Assembly: GCF_029689925.1 (NCBI RefSeq)
Contig: NZ_CP121445.1
Span: 1,543,001-1,607,000, forward strand
DNA: 64,000 bases
Direction: 5' to 3'
Source of the DNA: Anaerocolumna sp. AGMB13025
GTDB lineage: Bacteria > Bacillota > Clostridia > Lachnospirales > Lachnospiraceae
Shown: positions 15,317 to 24,617 of the stretch, in pieces
Layout: every line of letters starts with the position of its first letter
Position numbering within the stretch: position 1 is the stretch's first letter
Program-made: the position numbers and the translations under genes
The notes under the pieces: model-generated
Seen by the model: the letters and a program-made list of their open reading frames with translations, nothing else
Database searches by the model: none
Told to the model about the DNA's origin: nothing

Positions 15317-16255
15317 ATGGAGGCTATCATTAAAGTCGATGGACTGGAAAAAAGCTATGGAGAAAAGAAAGTAGTGCAAAAAATATCCTTTGGAGTTAAT
15401 AAAGGGGAGATATTGTGTTTCCTGGGACCAAATGGTGCTGGAAAAAGTACCACCATTAATATTCTCTGCGGATTATTAGGATATGAGGGAGGGGTTATAA
15501 AATATAAGGACAAGGATGTGAAAAAGCATTTAAAAGAGTTTAAACGGCATATGGGAGTTGTTCCCCAGGAACTGGCGATCTATGAAGATCTAAGTGCAGA
15601 ACAGAATGTACGGTTTTTTGCTTCCCTTTATGGTTTAAGAGGAAGAGAATTGGAAGAGAAGACCGATAAGGCTTTGGAATTCGTAGGGTTGTATGAGAAA
15701 AAGAATGAGAAAGCCAAAACCTTTTCCGGTGGTATGAAGAGAAGACTTAATATTGCCTGTGCCATTGCCCATGAACCGGAACTGGTTATCATGGATGAAC
15801 CTACCGTAGGAATCGATCCCCAGTCCAGAAATCATATCTTAAGCTCAATAAAGAAGCTAAGTAAAAGTGGTATGACTATATTATATACCACTCATTACAT
15901 GGAAGAAGTAGAGGAAATATCCAGCCGGATTTTGATTATGGACAGCGGCACCATTATTGCCGAGGGCACCAAGGAAAGCCTGAAGGAAGAAATCTTTGAA
16001 GAAAGGCAGTTTATTCTGGAAGTAGAAGAAGACGAAGACTTAAATACCGATGAGTTTTATAAAGTAGAAGGCGTTAAAAAAGTGGAAAAGAAAGCAGAAG
16101 AACTTATTATAACGACCCTTAAGAATGTGGAAAACCTGGATAAAATCATTGCCATTGTAATAGACAGCAAAACCAAAATCGTGAACTTGTATTGCCGGAC
16201 AGCCAGTCTTGAAAATGTATTTTTACGCCTGACCGGAAAAAGTTTAAGGGACTAG
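15317..16255 (+). CDS. ABC transporter ATP-binding protein (ABC-2 exporter type)
   Basis: About 312 residues. Walker A GPNGAGKSTT, Q-loop VVPQELAIYEDLSAEQN, signature FSGGMKRRL, Walker B LVIMDEPTVGIDPQ and H-loop TTHYMEEVEE, followed by a C-terminal domain typical of DrrA/CcmA-like exporter ATPases. The ATG at 15317 follows AAAGGAAG. The two downstream genes encode the membrane subunits. It is preceded by a palindromic operator at the promoter. Confidence 0.93.
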   Translation: MEAIIKVDGLEKSYGEKKVVQKISFGVNKGEILCFLGPNGAGKSTTINILCGLLGYEGGVIKYKDKDVKKHLKEFKRHMGVVPQELAIYEDLSAEQNVRFFASLYGLRGRELEEKTDKALEFVGLYEKKNEKAKTFSGGMKRRLNIACAIAHEPELVIMDEPTVGIDPQSRNHILSSIKKLSKSGMTILYTTHYMEEVEEISSRILIMDSGTIIAEGTKESLKEEIFEERQFILEVEEDEDLNTDEFYKVEGVKKVEKKAEELIITTLKNVENLDKIIAIVIDSKTKIVNLYCRTASLENVFLRLTGKSLRD

Positions 16256-16262
16256 GAGGATT

Positions 16263-16345
16263 AGGTTGAAAAATAAATTTTTCAACCGCAAGTTTGTGCT
16301 TGCGCACCACAAACTTGGTATGCGCAAAGAGCGTGCGCAAGAATA
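16263..16345 (+). promoter_or_regulatory. intra-operon hairpin cluster
   Basis: Between the ATPase and permease genes: GGTTGAAAAAT/ATTTTTCAACC, CAAGTTTGTG/CACAAACTTG and GCGCA/TGCGC hairpins in 80 bases, ending just before GAGGTTAAT-ATG. It lacks the GGCAGTA core of the leader element but has a similar layout. It may tune relative expression of the ATPase and permeases, or it may be repeat debris. Confidence 0.55.
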
Positions 16346-16354
16346 GAGGTTAAT

Positions 16355-17095
16355 ATGCAAAATTTATGGATTATAACCAAAGAAGATTTAAAGAATTTGT
16401 TTAAAAATCCTATGTGGATGTTTTACAGTACGGTATTTCCCATCCTGCTTATTATCATCCTTGGATTTTTGAACAAAGACAGTTATGGAAGTGAGATTAC
16501 TTCCTATGATTATTATGGCATCAGCTTAATGATTTATGCTGTTACCTCAAGCGGTATGACCTCTGCCAATGCATTTATGGAGGAACGTATCCGTAAGGCA
16601 AATATGCGTATTATTTATGCCCCGGGAAGTGAATCTGTTATTTATTTATCCAAGATAATCTCCTCTTTTTTATTTGCCTTAATCTGTCATACCTTTGATA
16701 TGATACTATTATTTAATCTGTTCCATATTCATGTTGAGGCTGTACCGGAGCTGATTCTTATGCTTATACTGGGAGAATTTTTCTTTAACGCTTTGGGGGT
16801 AATGTTCTGCTGTATCTTTAAAACAGAAGCAATGGCCAATCAGATATTAAGTATCTTTATCAATCTCTTTGCCATCCTTGGAGGATTAATATTTCCGGTA
16901 GACGGTTACGGGAAGGCAGTACGGGCAATCAGTTATATCTCACCGTCAAAATGGCTTGCAAAAGCCGCATTTGGAATGATTTATGACCGTAATTACACTT
17001 GGTTTATCCCCGTCATGGCAGGTTTGGGAATATGTATCCTGACAGTACTGATTATATGCAGTAAAACATTCAGAAAAGAGGATTGTATATGTTAA
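16355..17095 (+). CDS. ABC-2 type transporter permease
   Basis: 246 residues with six predicted membrane segments, the first just after MQNLWIITKEDLKNLFKNPMWMFYSTVFPILLIIILGF, which is the classical ABC-2 opening. The LAILGGLIFPVDGYGKAVRAISYISPSKWLAKA segment is the conserved ABC-2 motif before the last helix. GAGGT precedes the ATG. It pairs with the ATPase upstream and overlaps the next permease gene. Confidence 0.9.
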   Translation: MQNLWIITKEDLKNLFKNPMWMFYSTVFPILLIIILGFLNKDSYGSEITSYDYYGISLMIYAVTSSGMTSANAFMEERIRKANMRIIYAPGSESVIYLSKIISSFLFALICHTFDMILLFNLFHIHVEAVPELILMLILGEFFFNALGVMFCCIFKTEAMANQILSIFINLFAILGGLIFPVDGYGKAVRAISYISPSKWLAKAAFGMIYDRNYTWFIPVMAGLGICILTVLIICSKTFRKEDCIC

Positions 17096-18075
17096 CTATA
17101 ATGAAAAATAACTGGGCAAGGCTTATGGTAGAAAAAAGTTATTTAATTGCCTCAACCCTCCTTACCATCTGCTCCGTTGTGGCAGCCATCGCCCTGATGA
17201 ATCATGTTCAGATAAAAGGGAATATCGCCCTGATTACCAATTCTGCCGAGGGCAAAGAAGAAGTATCCCGGTTCACCGAAAATAAATACTTTAATGTAAC
17301 CCCACTGAAAGAAGCGCCGCCTAAATCAGACCTTTTGTTTCACCGTTATGATGTCGTAGTCAGTTATAAAAACGGAGCATACTCAATAGATACCATAAAA
17401 GGTGATGACTACAAAACACTATTATTAAGTGCATTAAAGAACCCGGAATCGTTTGTGCCAGACTTGTCAAAGGAGAGAAAGATAGGGACCAATATCATAG
17501 GATACATGATGATGTTTTTATTGATGCAGGGAGTTTTATACGCAAGATTATTCGGGGAGGATAAAGAAAAACACAGAATCGAGAGAATAGTCATGTCTCC
17601 CATCGCTTTTTTGGAATATCTCATAGGGCACGGACTATTTATTATATTGCTTATCATAATCCCCTCCTTTGCAGTTATAGCAGCAGCTAAACTAGCAGGA
17701 GTATCCATAGGATTTACACTGTTACAATATGTACTTTTAATTGTTCTGCTTGCATTCTTATCAACCACATTTGCCCTATTCCTAAACTCCCTGTTCTGTG
17801 AAACAGATACCCCTAATATGATTGGCTCCTCAGTAATCGTACTGACTTCCATATTAGCAGGCAGCTTCTATTCCTTTGCCAAATCAAGCAGCCTGTTTAA
17901 TAAAATCCTGTATATACTTCCACAGAAAGATTTTATCCTATTTGCCGATGCCTTGGAAAAAAAGAAATTAACCGGTAATACAGGGCTTGAACTCATTTAT
18001 ATACTCGCTCTATCCATAGTATTTCTCATGGCAGCTTGTATAAAGACACATCGGGATTATGTGTATCATAAATAA
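17089..18075 (+). CDS. ABC-2 type transporter permease
   Basis: About 328 residues. The first membrane segment is at about 13-33, followed by a roughly 120-residue external domain and five more membrane helices in the second half, ending FLMAACIKTHRDYVYHK. The ATG at 17089 is preceded by AGAGG and overlaps the last seven bases of the previous permease; a TTG at 17083 is less likely. It is the second membrane subunit of a heterodimeric exporter. Cargo unknown (drug, peptide or lipid are possible). Confidence 0.88.
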   Translation: MLTIMKNNWARLMVEKSYLIASTLLTICSVVAAIALMNHVQIKGNIALITNSAEGKEEVSRFTENKYFNVTPLKEAPPKSDLLFHRYDVVVSYKNGAYSIDTIKGDDYKTLLLSALKNPESFVPDLSKERKIGTNIIGYMMMFLLMQGVLYARLFGEDKEKHRIERIVMSPIAFLEYLIGHGLFIILLIIIPSFAVIAAAKLAGVSIGFTLLQYVLLIVLLAFLSTTFALFLNSLFCETDTPNMIGSSVIVLTSILAGSFYSFAKSSSLFNKILYILPQKDFILFADALEKKKLTGNTGLELIYILALSIVFLMAACIKTHRDYVYHK

Positions 18076-18328
18076 ACGAAAGGAAAGATTGGTTTATAAT
18101 AAAATGTAAGAATATATGAGTTCCTTGATTTCCTGGTTGTACGTCATTTTAGTTATTATGAGCCATCTATAAGTACAATAATTTAAAAGTAAATTTTTAT
18201 TAGAAAGGAGAATTAGTTACTTAAATAAATTACAAAATCTTGACCACATAAAAAATAAAACGTAAAATAAGAACTAAGAATAAATGACCTGTACCCAAAA
18301 CAGGCAAAAGCCAGGCGGTGAAACTCAT

Positions 18329-20914
18329 ATGGAACTCAAGGATCCGATTATATCTGTTAAACTAAGGATGCCACAACCTAGAAAAAATTATATCAGCAGA
18401 CATGCCTTATTTGAACAATTAACAAAGATGACAGAGTATAAAGTTACTCTGGTAAAAGCAGGAGCAGGCAGCGGAAAAACTACCCTTCTTTCCAGTTTTA
18501 TTAAGGAAAAGGCACCAAATAATGCCAGGTGGATAACCTTAGAAGATAATGCAAACCAGGTATTCATATTCTGGAGATATGTGCTGGAAGCGCTGAAAGA
18601 TTTTATTCAGGATGTAAAAAACGATCTTTTTGAATATTTTGACGGCAATATCCAGACAGAGTATTTATGGCATTTTCTGCCCTTGTTTATTAATAAAATA
18701 AATCATGATACCAATATCATACTGGTACTGGATGATTTTCATATGATTACCGAACCTTTTCTGATTTCCACTCTTGATTATTTTATTGAAAATCTACCGG
18801 AGAATCTTCACCTGGTGTTACTTACCCGTAATCTCCCTGCTATTTATCTTGGGAGCATGGCTGCAGAGGGCAGTATTTTGGTATTAGAGGAAGAAGCGAT
18901 CCGGTTTAAAAGAGAAGAAAGTATGGACTTTCTGATAAATACCATGGACCTTAAGGAAGATAACGGGCACTTTAATGAGATGATAGAGGCCTCCGGAGGA
19001 TGGATCGTAGGACTTCAGCTCCTTGCCGTTTCGTTAAAAGACCGGGACAGCAATGCCCCTTGGCTAAGCATTTCAGACCGAATGATAGATGATTATCTTA
19101 CCCATGAAATATTTGTCTACTTATCGGTGGAAGAACAGGATTTCCTGGTAAAGACTGGAATCCTTCGGTATTTTAATGAAGATTTCTGCCGTAGATATCT
19201 TCCGGAGGTCTCTTTTCTATCCATGATGGAATCCATCTTAAAGAAAAATCTGTTTGTTATCCATATGGATGAGTCAGCTAGAGTTTACCGTTACCATTCT
19301 ATCTTGTCAGAATACCTGGGTAAAATGGCAGACCGTCTAAAGGATAAGGAAGCCCTGCAAAGGCTGGCTGCAAAAATTTATTATGATGCGGGGGATTACG
19401 AAGAGAGTCTGTATCATCTATTTGCTGTAAAAGACTATGGCAAAATTATGGAACAGTTATTGTCAATGCCTCAGACAGCCTTAACCTATGCTTATATGAT
19501 GAAGGTTCCCATGGAGGAAATTGCCGGTAATGTGGACTTTGCATTCCAGTACTTTTTTTGCTATTATGCTGGTACGGATGCCGAGGTCTGTGAAAAAATC
19601 TACTGGTTTGTCTTAAATAATATTAAGGAAAATAAAATTTTTGAAGCTTTTAAGCATACGGATATGTTTTTTTCAGATTTTTCTAATTTCCGGCTGGTCA
19701 AGGTACTGTCTTTAGACCAGATTAAAGAACTGCATCTGAATCCGGTAACAACCTCCTTCCTATTAATAAAAGAGGCTTATTTTCTATATGCTACCTCACA
19801 TTATAACGAGGCGCTGGAATACCTTACCATGGCACAGGAAACGTATCATAAGACAGGAAATATCTACATCGGAATTTATGTAATGGCAGTAATGACCCAG
19901 ATATATGAAGATATAGGGGAGTTGAATATATGCTTAAAACGGTATCAGGAAATGGAGTCAATGCTCTTAGAGATACCCTCACTTACCAGTTCTTATTATA
20001 TCGGCATCAGCGGAGTTTATATCAGGCAGCTAAAGCTGCATAAAGCCTATGAAACCCTGGAAGCGGCCAGAAAATCATTACCGGCAGATTCTGATAATAT
20101 CGAAAAGGCTTACCTGTATACCCTGGCTGAATATTATTACCTTGCCGGGGAGAATGACAAAACTGAGCAAATACTTATGGAGGTCATTGGCGGGGAGTTG
20201 TCCAAAAATATCTATTACTGCGCTAAAATAATTAGATATCCCATTTGCCGGGGGAGTCATATGGAACTGTCCAAACAGTTTGCAGACAGTTATGAAAACT
20301 CTGAAATTGATGTAAAACAGATGGATTGTGAATTATTATTTGCCACTATTTTACTGGAGAATAATAAGGAAGATAAGGCTTTGGAGGTTATCAATTCACT
20401 GATTATAACGGCAAGAAAATCCCAGAACAAAATGAAGATAATTGAGGGTGATTTGCTGAAAGCCAGGATTCTTAACAGAAAAGGCGGGAATAAGAGAGAA
20501 ATTCTGAATCTGTTTTTAGAAAGCATTTCCTATGCTGTCGAGAATGAAATTGCACATCCCTTCTGGTTTGAAAAAGACATAACCGAGAAACTAAAAAAAG
20601 AATTTGAACTTGATTTAAAAAAGAAACTTACAGAAGAAGAATGGGATTTTATAATGAATATGGGAAAACCAGAGATGAACCAGGAGAGTTTAAGAAACTG
20701 CAGGGATCTTTGTGACTTGACGGAAAGGGAAATCGAAGTATTAAAGGAATTGGCTCAGGGCAGCAGCAATAAGCAGATTGCAGCGAAACTATATATTTCC
20801 CTGGCAACGGTTAAATCCCATATTATTAATTTATATGGAAAACTTGGAGTCAATAACCGGGTGGCGGCAGTGAATAAAGGACTGGAATATATAAGGGATA
20901 AAAGAAGTAATTGA
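18329..20914 (+). CDS. MalT-like LuxR family transcriptional regulator
   Basis: About 861 residues. N-terminal STAND-type NTPase with Walker A KAGAGSGKTTLL and Walker B IILVLDDFHMI, a long TPR-like helical middle (about 380-770), and a C-terminal LuxR HTH (LTEREIEVLKELAQGSSNKQIAAKLYISLATVKSHIINLYGKL). The ATG at 18329 has AGGCGGTG upstream and matches the usual family start (KDPIISVKLRMPQPRKNYISR). Such proteins activate transcription after binding an inducer and ATP. It follows the ABC exporter by about 250 bases on the same strand, so it may regulate that exporter; this is inference. Confidence 0.9.
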   Translation: MELKDPIISVKLRMPQPRKNYISRHALFEQLTKMTEYKVTLVKAGAGSGKTTLLSSFIKEKAPNNARWITLEDNANQVFIFWRYVLEALKDFIQDVKNDLFEYFDGNIQTEYLWHFLPLFINKINHDTNIILVLDDFHMITEPFLISTLDYFIENLPENLHLVLLTRNLPAIYLGSMAAEGSILVLEEEAIRFKREESMDFLINTMDLKEDNGHFNEMIEASGGWIVGLQLLAVSLKDRDSNAPWLSISDRMIDDYLTHEIFVYLSVEEQDFLVKTGILRYFNEDFCRRYLPEVSFLSMMESILKKNLFVIHMDESARVYRYHSILSEYLGKMADRLKDKEALQRLAAKIYYDAGDYEESLYHLFAVKDYGKIMEQLLSMPQTALTYAYMMKVPMEEIAGNVDFAFQYFFCYYAGTDAEVCEKIYWFVLNNIKENKIFEAFKHTDMFFSDFSNFRLVKVLSLDQIKELHLNPVTTSFLLIKEAYFLYATSHYNEALEYLTMAQETYHKTGNIYIGIYVMAVMTQIYEDIGELNICLKRYQEMESMLLEIPSLTSSYYIGISGVYIRQLKLHKAYETLEAARKSLPADSDNIEKAYLYTLAEYYYLAGENDKTEQILMEVIGGELSKNIYYCAKIIRYPICRGSHMELSKQFADSYENSEIDVKQMDCELLFATILLENNKEDKALEVINSLIITARKSQNKMKIIEGDLLKARILNRKGGNKREILNLFLESISYAVENEIAHPFWFEKDITEKLKKEFELDLKKKLTEEEWDFIMNMGKPEMNQESLRNCRDLCDLTEREIEVLKELAQGSSNKQIAAKLYISLATVKSHIINLYGKLGVNNRVAAVNKGLEYIRDKRSN

Positions 20915-20954
20915 TAGAAAAAAGCTATAATGGAACGGAATTGACCTCCTAGAT

Positions 20955-21050
20955 GAGGCTCGCCCAGAGGGCAACTAAAGCTATGAAATTCGTATTCATT
21001 GTAGGGTATATTCAGAAAACTAAATAGTTTCGCAATTACCAAATTGGCAT
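20955..21050 (+). repeat. dispersed repeat family C, copy 1
   Basis: Contains GCCCAGAGGGCAACTAAAGC, then CTATGAAATTCGTA, ATTGTAGGGTATATT and CTAAATAGTTTCGCAATTAC. The same ordered blocks occur at 63085-63180, where the element is a longer palindrome. It lies between the LuxR gene and the S8 gene. Confidence 0.75.
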
Positions 21051-21115
21051 TATTGGCATTATAGTATTCTAGGGTTCATAGAATGAATAAACGAAGTATT
21101 GCGGGATGATACAAT

Positions 21116-22807
21116 ATGACTGCAGAAGAGAGTTATAAAATAACCAGTAATGAATTTGCAGACTTAATCTTTGACTATAATTATAATCAGGAGGCACTGA
21201 GTGATTATCCCAATGCCTCCTACAATATCATAAATCAGAGGTATGCTGTATTAAATATACCTGTAAACGAAATGACCTACAATGCAGTCTATAAATTCGG
21301 TTATGCCTCAATCCCCAAATTATATGGGGTAATGAATACATCTACTACAGAACCGGGAAATAACTATTATGTGCATAATATTACATCCTATGATTATACG
21401 GGAGTAGGAGTTCTATTAGGATTTGTTGACAGTGGGATTGACTACCAGAACCTGGTTTTCCGTTATGAAGATAAAACTACCCGGATTATATCCATATGGG
21501 ATCAATCCATTGAGACTCCGGACCGATATCCGGCGGATTTATATTACGGAACAGAATTTACCAGGGAACAGATTAATGAGGCCTTAAAATCAGATAATCC
21601 TCTGGCAATTGTACCAAGTACAGAATCAAATGGGCAGGGCACTGCTATGGCTGGTATAGCTGCGGGATTTTATAATGGTCAGTACAATTTTTCCGGTACC
21701 GCACCCCATTCGGAACTTGTCGTAGTGAAGTTAAAATCAGCAAAACCGTATTTAAAGGACTTCTTCGGTATTACCGAGGATACCTTGTGTTATGAAGAAT
21801 GTGATATTATGATGGGAATCCGGTATTTACTAGAGGTAGCTTATAGTCTGCAGCGACCCATTGTAATCTGTCTTGGGCTTGCCTCCAGTCAGGGTTCACA
21901 TATGGGACAGGATTTTATCAGCAGATATATATCGGATGTCGGAGAATTAGCGGGAGTTGCTGTTATAATCGGAGCAGGTGAGGAAGGAAACCGGAAAGGT
22001 CATTATTATGGGGAAATTAGTTCACCCAATTATTTTAATACTGCAGAATTACAGGTAGGAAACGATAATGAGGATTTTAGCATGGAGTTATGGGGATATC
22101 CTCCCAACTTACTGGCAGTTGATGTCATAGCTCCTAACGGTGATCTGGTATATCATCTGTCAAGATCCTTCAAACAGCTGGATACAATTTCTGTATACTA
22201 CAATAATACGATTATTTATATCGATAACCGGGTCCAGGAACCATTTGCCGGCTCTCAGCTGATTTTATTCCGGTTTCGGAATACCCAGGCAGGACTTTGG
22301 AGTTTTCGGGTCTCGGGTTCTTATGATTTGTTAAATAAATTTCATATCTGGCTTCCTATACATCAGTTTATCACCGAGGACATATATTTTATGAATCCCA
22401 ATAACGATACGACCATATCGGTTCCTGGCAATACAGTTAACTTAATTACCGTTACCGCATATGATCCTGTTAATATGGAATTGTATTATTATGCCAGCAA
22501 GGGGTTTACAAAAACCAATGAACCCAAACCGGATATTGCCGCTCCGGGTGTTAATATCGCCGCGCCGACCTCTTTAGATACGTTTGAATTCTATACAGGA
22601 ACCAGCATGGCAGCGGCTTATGCTGCGGGTATAGCTGCCAGATTAATGGAATGGGGAGTTATAAACGGCAGATTACCAAATATGGATTGTACTTTTATAC
22701 GTTATATTTTTACCAGCAGTGCCCAGAGAGACGAGGCTATGAATTATCCAAATCAGAACTGGGGCTTTGGAATACTGGAGGAAAATATTTTTGGAGAAAT
22801 TATATAA
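21116..22807 (+). CDS. S8 family peptidase homologue, probably catalytically impaired
   Basis: 563 residues, Csp-like clostridial subtilase without a signal peptide. The catalytic Asp is present (GFVDSGIDY, D105) and so is the Ser (YTGTSMAAAYAAG, S497). The His motif, normally GHGT, reads NGQGTAMAGIAAG with Gln at 174 (codon CAG, 21635-21637). The oxyanion-hole motif, normally AGNEG, reads AGEEG with Glu at 289. Two key positions are therefore replaced while the fold and surrounding motifs are intact, suggesting a pseudoprotease comparable to C. difficile CspC, a germination sensor. The ribosome binding site is weak (GGGATG). Confidence 0.85.
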   Translation: MTAEESYKITSNEFADLIFDYNYNQEALSDYPNASYNIINQRYAVLNIPVNEMTYNAVYKFGYASIPKLYGVMNTSTTEPGNNYYVHNITSYDYTGVGVLLGFVDSGIDYQNLVFRYEDKTTRIISIWDQSIETPDRYPADLYYGTEFTREQINEALKSDNPLAIVPSTESNGQGTAMAGIAAGFYNGQYNFSGTAPHSELVVVKLKSAKPYLKDFFGITEDTLCYEECDIMMGIRYLLEVAYSLQRPIVICLGLASSQGSHMGQDFISRYISDVGELAGVAVIIGAGEEGNRKGHYYGEISSPNYFNTAELQVGNDNEDFSMELWGYPPNLLAVDVIAPNGDLVYHLSRSFKQLDTISVYYNNTIIYIDNRVQEPFAGSQLILFRFRNTQAGLWSFRVSGSYDLLNKFHIWLPIHQFITEDIYFMNPNNDTTISVPGNTVNLITVTAYDPVNMELYYYASKGFTKTNEPKPDIAAPGVNIAAPTSLDTFEFYTGTSMAAAYAAGIAARLMEWGVINGRLPNMDCTFIRYIFTSSAQRDEAMNYPNQNWGFGILEENIFGEII

Positions 22808-22879
22808 AATAGATTGGCAAAGAAACAGGTGGTAATGATATAATAGTACCATATACCAGTCTTGCAGGAGTGAACAAAT

Positions 22880-23026
22880 ATGGAACAGGAAATTGATGAA
22901 ATGAATAAGGTCATTCATATAAAGTGTACAGAGGAAGAAAAAAGAAAGATACTTTTAGAAACCGCCCCGTATTTATATGATTATGAATTCAATTTTATGA
23001 TAATGGAAGCAGCCACAGACGAGTAA
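22880..23026 (+). CDS. small conserved-looking acidic protein (48 aa)
   Basis: A 48-residue frame, MEQEIDEMNKVIHIKCTEEE...FNFMIMEAATDE, begins with AGGAGTG eight bases before the ATG and ends inside a clean intrinsic terminator. A TATAAT at 22839-22844 with TTGGCA upstream can drive it. Promoter, ribosome binding site and terminator together support a real gene. No family recognised. Confidence 0.65.
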   Translation: MEQEIDEMNKVIHIKCTEEEKRKILLETAPYLYDYEFNFMIMEAATDE

Positions 23027-23046
23027 CAGTTTGTGGCTGTAGTTTT
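23010..23046 (+). terminator. intrinsic terminator
   Basis: CAGCCACA(23010-23017)/TGTGGCTG(23032-23039) followed by TAGTTTT. The left arm overlaps the last codons of the 48-residue protein. Confidence 0.7.
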
Positions 23047-23126
23047 GTCCTGGCTGTTGCCTGATACGATAGATAGTGATAAAATGATTGGTAAAAAGAA
23101 GAGTGCAAAAAAGGTTGATTGTAAAA

Positions 23127-23256
23127 GATGAAAAAAGAGATTAATCGATATTGATGAAAAAAGAGGTTAATAGATATTGTTGAAAGAAGAGATTAATAGA
23201 TATTGAAGAAAGAAGAGACTAAAAGATATTGTTGAAAGAAGAGATTATAAGAAATG
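23127..23256 (+). repeat. 26-bp tandem array, five units
   Basis: Units such as GTTGAAAGAAGAGATTAATA-GATATT. The unit resembles the real translation start region of the following gene (GAAAGAAGAGGTTTAATA-ATG-GATATT at 23284-23310), so the array looks like duplicated copies of a ribosome-binding region that lack the start codon. Confidence 0.8.
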
Positions 23257-23301
23257 ATTGAAAAACGAGACATAGAAGAGAATGAAAGAAGAGGTTTAAT
23301 A

Positions 23302-23829
23302 ATGGATATTAAAATAGATTACGGTATAGAAGAAGACATTGATGAATTAGCACAGCTTTATGATGATTTAAATGATTATCTGGCATCACATACCAATTAT
23401 CCAGGATGGTTAAAAGGTATTTATCCGGTCAGAGAGAATGCAGTAAGAGGCATAGAAGCCAGGCATTTATATACTGCTAAATATAATGGCAAAATAGTAG
23501 GTTCCATAATACTAAGCCATGAACCGGAGACAGCATATCAGGAAGCTAAGTGGCAGATGGAGAATGATTATTCCAAAATCTATGTAATCCACACCCTGGT
23601 TGTACATCCGGAATACATAAACAGCGGAATCGGTAAGAAGTTAATGGCGTTTGCACAGGAAGAAGGGCTTAAGCAGGGGATGAGGGCAGTCCGTCTGGAT
23701 GTATATGAAAAGAATGAACCAGCCATACATTTATATGAAAAATCAGGCTATCAATATATAAGCACCGTTGATTTAGGGTTGGAGGAATATGGACTAAAAT
23801 GGTTCAAGCTATATGAAAAGTTAATTTGA
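23302..23829 (+). CDS. GNAT family N-acetyltransferase
   Basis: About 175 residues. MDIKIDYGIEEDIDELAQLYDDLNDYL start, then VIHTLVVHPEYINSGIGKKLMAFAQEEG with the acetyl-CoA loop (NSGIGKK), and VRLDVYEKNEPAIHLYEKSGYQYI. The ATG at 23302 follows AGAAGAGG; an upstream ATG at 23254 falls inside the repeat-derived region. Substrate unknown. Confidence 0.88.
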   Translation: MDIKIDYGIEEDIDELAQLYDDLNDYLASHTNYPGWLKGIYPVRENAVRGIEARHLYTAKYNGKIVGSIILSHEPETAYQEAKWQMENDYSKIYVIHTLVVHPEYINSGIGKKLMAFAQEEGLKQGMRAVRLDVYEKNEPAIHLYEKSGYQYISTVDLGLEEYGLKWFKLYEKLI

Positions 23830-23886
23830 TAGAATCGGTAAAAGTACGAAAAATGTGGTTCAGAGTTTTATCACAAAATTCACCTT

Positions 23887-23915
23887 TTGACACTCGATCA
23901 AGAATTATTTAAGAA
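23887..23915 (+). promoter_or_regulatory. probable promoter of sensor/transporter module 1
   Basis: TTGACA at 23887-23892, a 17-base spacer and TAAGAA at 23910-23915, about 25 bases before the response regulator ATG. Confidence 0.5.
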
Positions 23916-23938
23916 AATAACCATATGGGAGGGTTACA

Positions 23939-24616
23939 ATGCCGCATATTTTAATAATAGAAGATGATGTCTCTTTAAGTAATGGGATTAAACTGGCTTT
24001 AAGGCAGGATGACTTTGTATTCTCCCAGGCTTTTAAACTTTCTGAGGCAAAAAAGCTGATGGAAGTGAATCACTTTAGTTTACTGATACTAGACGTAAAT
24101 CTGCCGGATGGTAATGGGTTTGACTTCTTAAAAACATTCAGGGAATCTTCCGACATACCAGTGATTATGTTAACCATCAATGATATGGAAACCGATATTG
24201 TAACAGGTCTTGAACTCGGTGCTAATGATTATGTGACCAAACCCTTTAGCCTTATGGTATTAAGGGCAAGGGTGAATAATCAGTTAAAGCAGGATTACAG
24301 AATTTCTGGTAAACACATTATCGTAGATGAGATGGATTTTGATTTTGAAAATATGGAATTTCGGAAAGACGGAACCTTGATCGAACTTAGTAAAACAGAG
24401 CAAAGACTTCTCAAGATTCTTTGTGCGAATAAAGGAAGAACACTGCCCAGAGAGCTTCTGCTTAATAAGATATGGTCAGACGAGGGGGCTTTTGTTGATG
24501 AGAATGCCTTATCCGTTACGATAAAGCGGTTAAGGGATAAGCTTGAGGATATACCCTCTAAACCAAAGTATATTAAAACTGTGTATGGAATCGGTTATGT
24601 ATGGGCGGTAAGTTAG
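23939..24616 (+). CDS. OmpR-family response regulator (module 1)
   Basis: 225 residues. Receiver domain with acidic pocket EDD, phosphorylation site LLILDVNLPDGNG, and conserved T (VIMLTIND) and K (YVTKPF), then a winged helix (about 130-225: LSKTEQRLLKILCANKGRTLPRELLLNKIW). GGGAGGG precedes the ATG. It is one base from the kinase gene and heads the regulator-kinase-ABC module. It most likely activates the transporter genes downstream, as in BceRS-type systems. Confidence 0.93.
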   Translation: MPHILIIEDDVSLSNGIKLALRQDDFVFSQAFKLSEAKKLMEVNHFSLLILDVNLPDGNGFDFLKTFRESSDIPVIMLTINDMETDIVTGLELGANDYVTKPFSLMVLRARVNNQLKQDYRISGKHIIVDEMDFDFENMEFRKDGTLIELSKTEQRLLKILCANKGRTLPRELLLNKIWSDEGAFVDENALSVTIKRLRDKLEDIPSKPKYIKTVYGIGYVWAVS

Positions 24617-24617
24617 T

